A program made the position numbers and the translations under genes. Of a stretch of 64,000 bases of DNA, positions 62,868 through 64,000 are shown one piece after another. Under the pieces are notes generated by a model, which was not told the DNA's origin, made no database searches, and saw only the letters and a program-made list of their open reading frames with translations. Source of the stretch: Planctomycetota bacterium (lineage in GTDB: Bacteria > Planctomycetota > Phycisphaerae > Phycisphaerales > SM1A02); contig JACZRS010000013.1 of assembly GCA_022574595.1 (NCBI GenBank), positions 80,339-144,338 on the forward strand, read 5' to 3'. How positions within the stretch are numbered: position 1 is the stretch's first letter; each line of letters starts with the position of its first letter.

Positions 62868-64000
62868 TTAAGGACAAGGCCCCCAATTGGCGAGGAGGAT
62901 TAGCAGGTCTGATGTGTTTACTATGCCGTCGGCGTTAAAGTCGGCGGAGCCGGGGGTTCCCCACTGTGCGAACATCATAAGCAGATCGCCGACGCCGACG
63001 CTGCTGGTGTTGTCCATATCCCATGGGCAGGGAGGTTGATCGCACTCATCAGGTAGGCCGTTGTTGTTTTTGTCGGCTGCGTTGCCATCTGCTATGTCGC
63101 AGATATCGATTATGCCGTTGTTGTTGCAATCACCTAGTCCGCCGAAGATGTATGCGGAACCTGATTCACAGTTTTGGCCTGGCTCGCAGGCATCATCACT
63201 GAAGTTGGCACCTACTATAACGTTCTCTCCGTCGGTGGCTGCGTGTGTGCCAAAGAGATCGCCCGCTTCGGCATCGGATGCATAGAGTTTTGCGGTTTCG
63301 TTCCATTGTTGGGAATCGAAAGTGAATATGTATGCTGAACCGACTGAGTCATTATTACCAACATCATCCAGGAGAGCAGAGACGACTGCAATGTTACCTG
63401 CTAGGGAGACTGTTCGGCCGAATGTATCGAGAGGTTCGCCATCCGAAGCAAATAGTTTTTGTTGTTGTGTCCATTGCTGGCCGTCATAGGTAAATACGTA
63501 GGCAGCGCCTTCCAGAAACCAAACGCCATCGGCTCCCGGTGCTGCGATGAGGGCTGTGTTACCGTCCAAAGAAGCAGACCAACCGAATGAAGCACCTATC
63601 ACAGGATCATTTGGCACGAGCTTTTGCTCTAGCGCCCAGATTTGGGTGTCAGGATCCATGCGGTAAATGTAAGCTGCTCCAGAACCTAGCCCGAATTCAT
63701 CATCTATTGACGCGCCAATTAAGACAACATCTTCTTCAAGGGAAATTGATGAACCGAATCGGCCGCCATTTGGGGATAAGATTTTTTGTTGTTCATTCCA
63801 AGTCCCCGAATCCTCATCATAACGAAAGACATACATTGAACCGGTGCCCTCGGGCCCTTCGTCAAATCTAGCTCCGATGATGGCAACATCACCCCATATA
63901 GAAACCGCCCAACCGAAGTAATCCTGGCTGTCAGCATCGGAAGCGGTGAGCTTTTGCTCCTGGATCCAAAGGCCCAGATCGGGATCGAAACGGAAGATAT
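62868..64000 (-). CDS. Secreted FG-GAP repeat protein with dockerin-like tail, 5' end outside the window
   Basis: The minus-strand frame remains open from 62868 to base 64000, so the N-terminus is missing; about 377 residues are visible. Repeats of FG-GAP type (FGSSISLEEDVVLIGASI, FGWSASLDGNTALIAAPG, FGRTVSLAGNIAVVSALL, FGTHAATDGENVIVGANF) match the protein at 39806-41320. A middle linker (GGLGDCNNNGIIDICDIADG) is an extra calcium-rich stretch, and two F-hands follow (WDMDNTSSVGVGDLLMMFAQWG and DFNADGIVNTSDLLILLANWG), ending PCP. The open frame runs on with natural repeat sequence to the edge, so no start in the visible part should be trusted. Confidence 0.87.
   Translation of the reverse strand, partial: IFRFDPDLGLWIQEQKLTASDADSQDYFGWAVSIWGDVAIIGARFDEGPEGTGSMYVFRYDEDSGTWNEQQKILSPNGGRFGSSISLEEDVVLIGASIDDEFGLGSGAAYIYRMDPDTQIWALEQKLVPNDPVIGASFGWSASLDGNTALIAAPGADGVWFLEGAAYVFTYDGQQWTQQQKLFASDGEPLDTFGRTVSLAGNIAVVSALLDDVGNNDSVGSAYIFTFDSQQWNETAKLYASDAEAGDLFGTHAATDGENVIVGANFSDDACEPGQNCESGSAYIFGGLGDCNNNGIIDICDIADGNAADKNNNGLPDECDQPPCPWDMDNTSSVGVGDLLMMFAQWGTPGSADFNADGIVNTSDLLILLANWGPCP

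Noticed and set aside
1..64000. CRISPR arrays, rRNA or tRNA genes
   Set aside because: No regularly spaced direct repeats of the CRISPR type, and no cloverleaf or rRNA-like stretch was seen when reading both strands.

Overview
The window reads as a chromosomal segment of a Planctomycetes bacterium, most likely a member of the class Phycisphaerae. The grounds are the many secreted proteins ending in a dockerin-like tail (core DLLxLFAxWG, often ending NWGPCP), the CRTAC1/ASPIC-UnbV and TPR lipoproteins, a zinc-ribbon membrane protein, and a mix of GTG, TTG and ATG starts with GTGA/ATGA overlaps. No rRNA, tRNA, CRISPR array, prophage or plasmid gene was recognised. The assignment is by pattern, not by database search.

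Layout. 1-6.9 kb (minus strand): a truncated tetraheme cytochrome, a secreted VCBS/FG-GAP protein with a dockerin tail, and a translationally coupled pair of lipoproteins (CRTAC1 then TPR). 7.4-11 kb: a BamE-like secreted protein, a small membrane protein, a GT2 glycosyltransferase with QxxRW, and a small conserved protein. 11.1-22.5 kb (minus strand): a tightly packed ten-gene operon. It runs von Willebrand A membrane protein, secreted protein, ExbB/TolQ, two ExbD/TolR, two very large unknown proteins, a third unknown, a DUF2064 transferase and a lone receiver-domain response regulator. It is the best candidate here for an undescribed energised envelope machine. 22.6-24 kb: pyrH-frr, transcribed divergently from it.

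24-32 kb and 39.8-51.7 kb are accessory regions: parallel beta-helix, FG-GAP, LamG, HAF and MauG-type proteins, most with the dockerin-like tail, interspersed with palindromic repeats. They include a REP-associated tyrosine transposase (RAYT) bracketed by two mirror-image GGTGTC/GACACC palindromes, and remnants of genes. 32-39 kb holds housekeeping and general genes: a DUF3179 protein, an ABC-2 exporter, a GNAT acetyltransferase, a pterin dehydratase, a GluQ-like synthetase, a DUF192 lipoprotein, an RsbU-type phosphatase and a BamE-like lipoprotein.

52-54.6 kb is the ribosomal stalk operon rplK-rplA-rplJ-rplL, closed by a strong terminator and not followed by rpoB. 54.6-59 kb holds a TlpA-like thioredoxin protein and two secreted proteins of unknown function. 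59-64 kb has a second CRTAC1/TPR module, with the gene order swapped relative to the first, and a truncated FG-GAP/dockerin protein.

A repeat of about 200 bp with strong internal pairing occurs twice, in opposite orientations (38.8 and 59.1 kb). Together with three other palindrome families it makes up most of the non-coding structure in the window.
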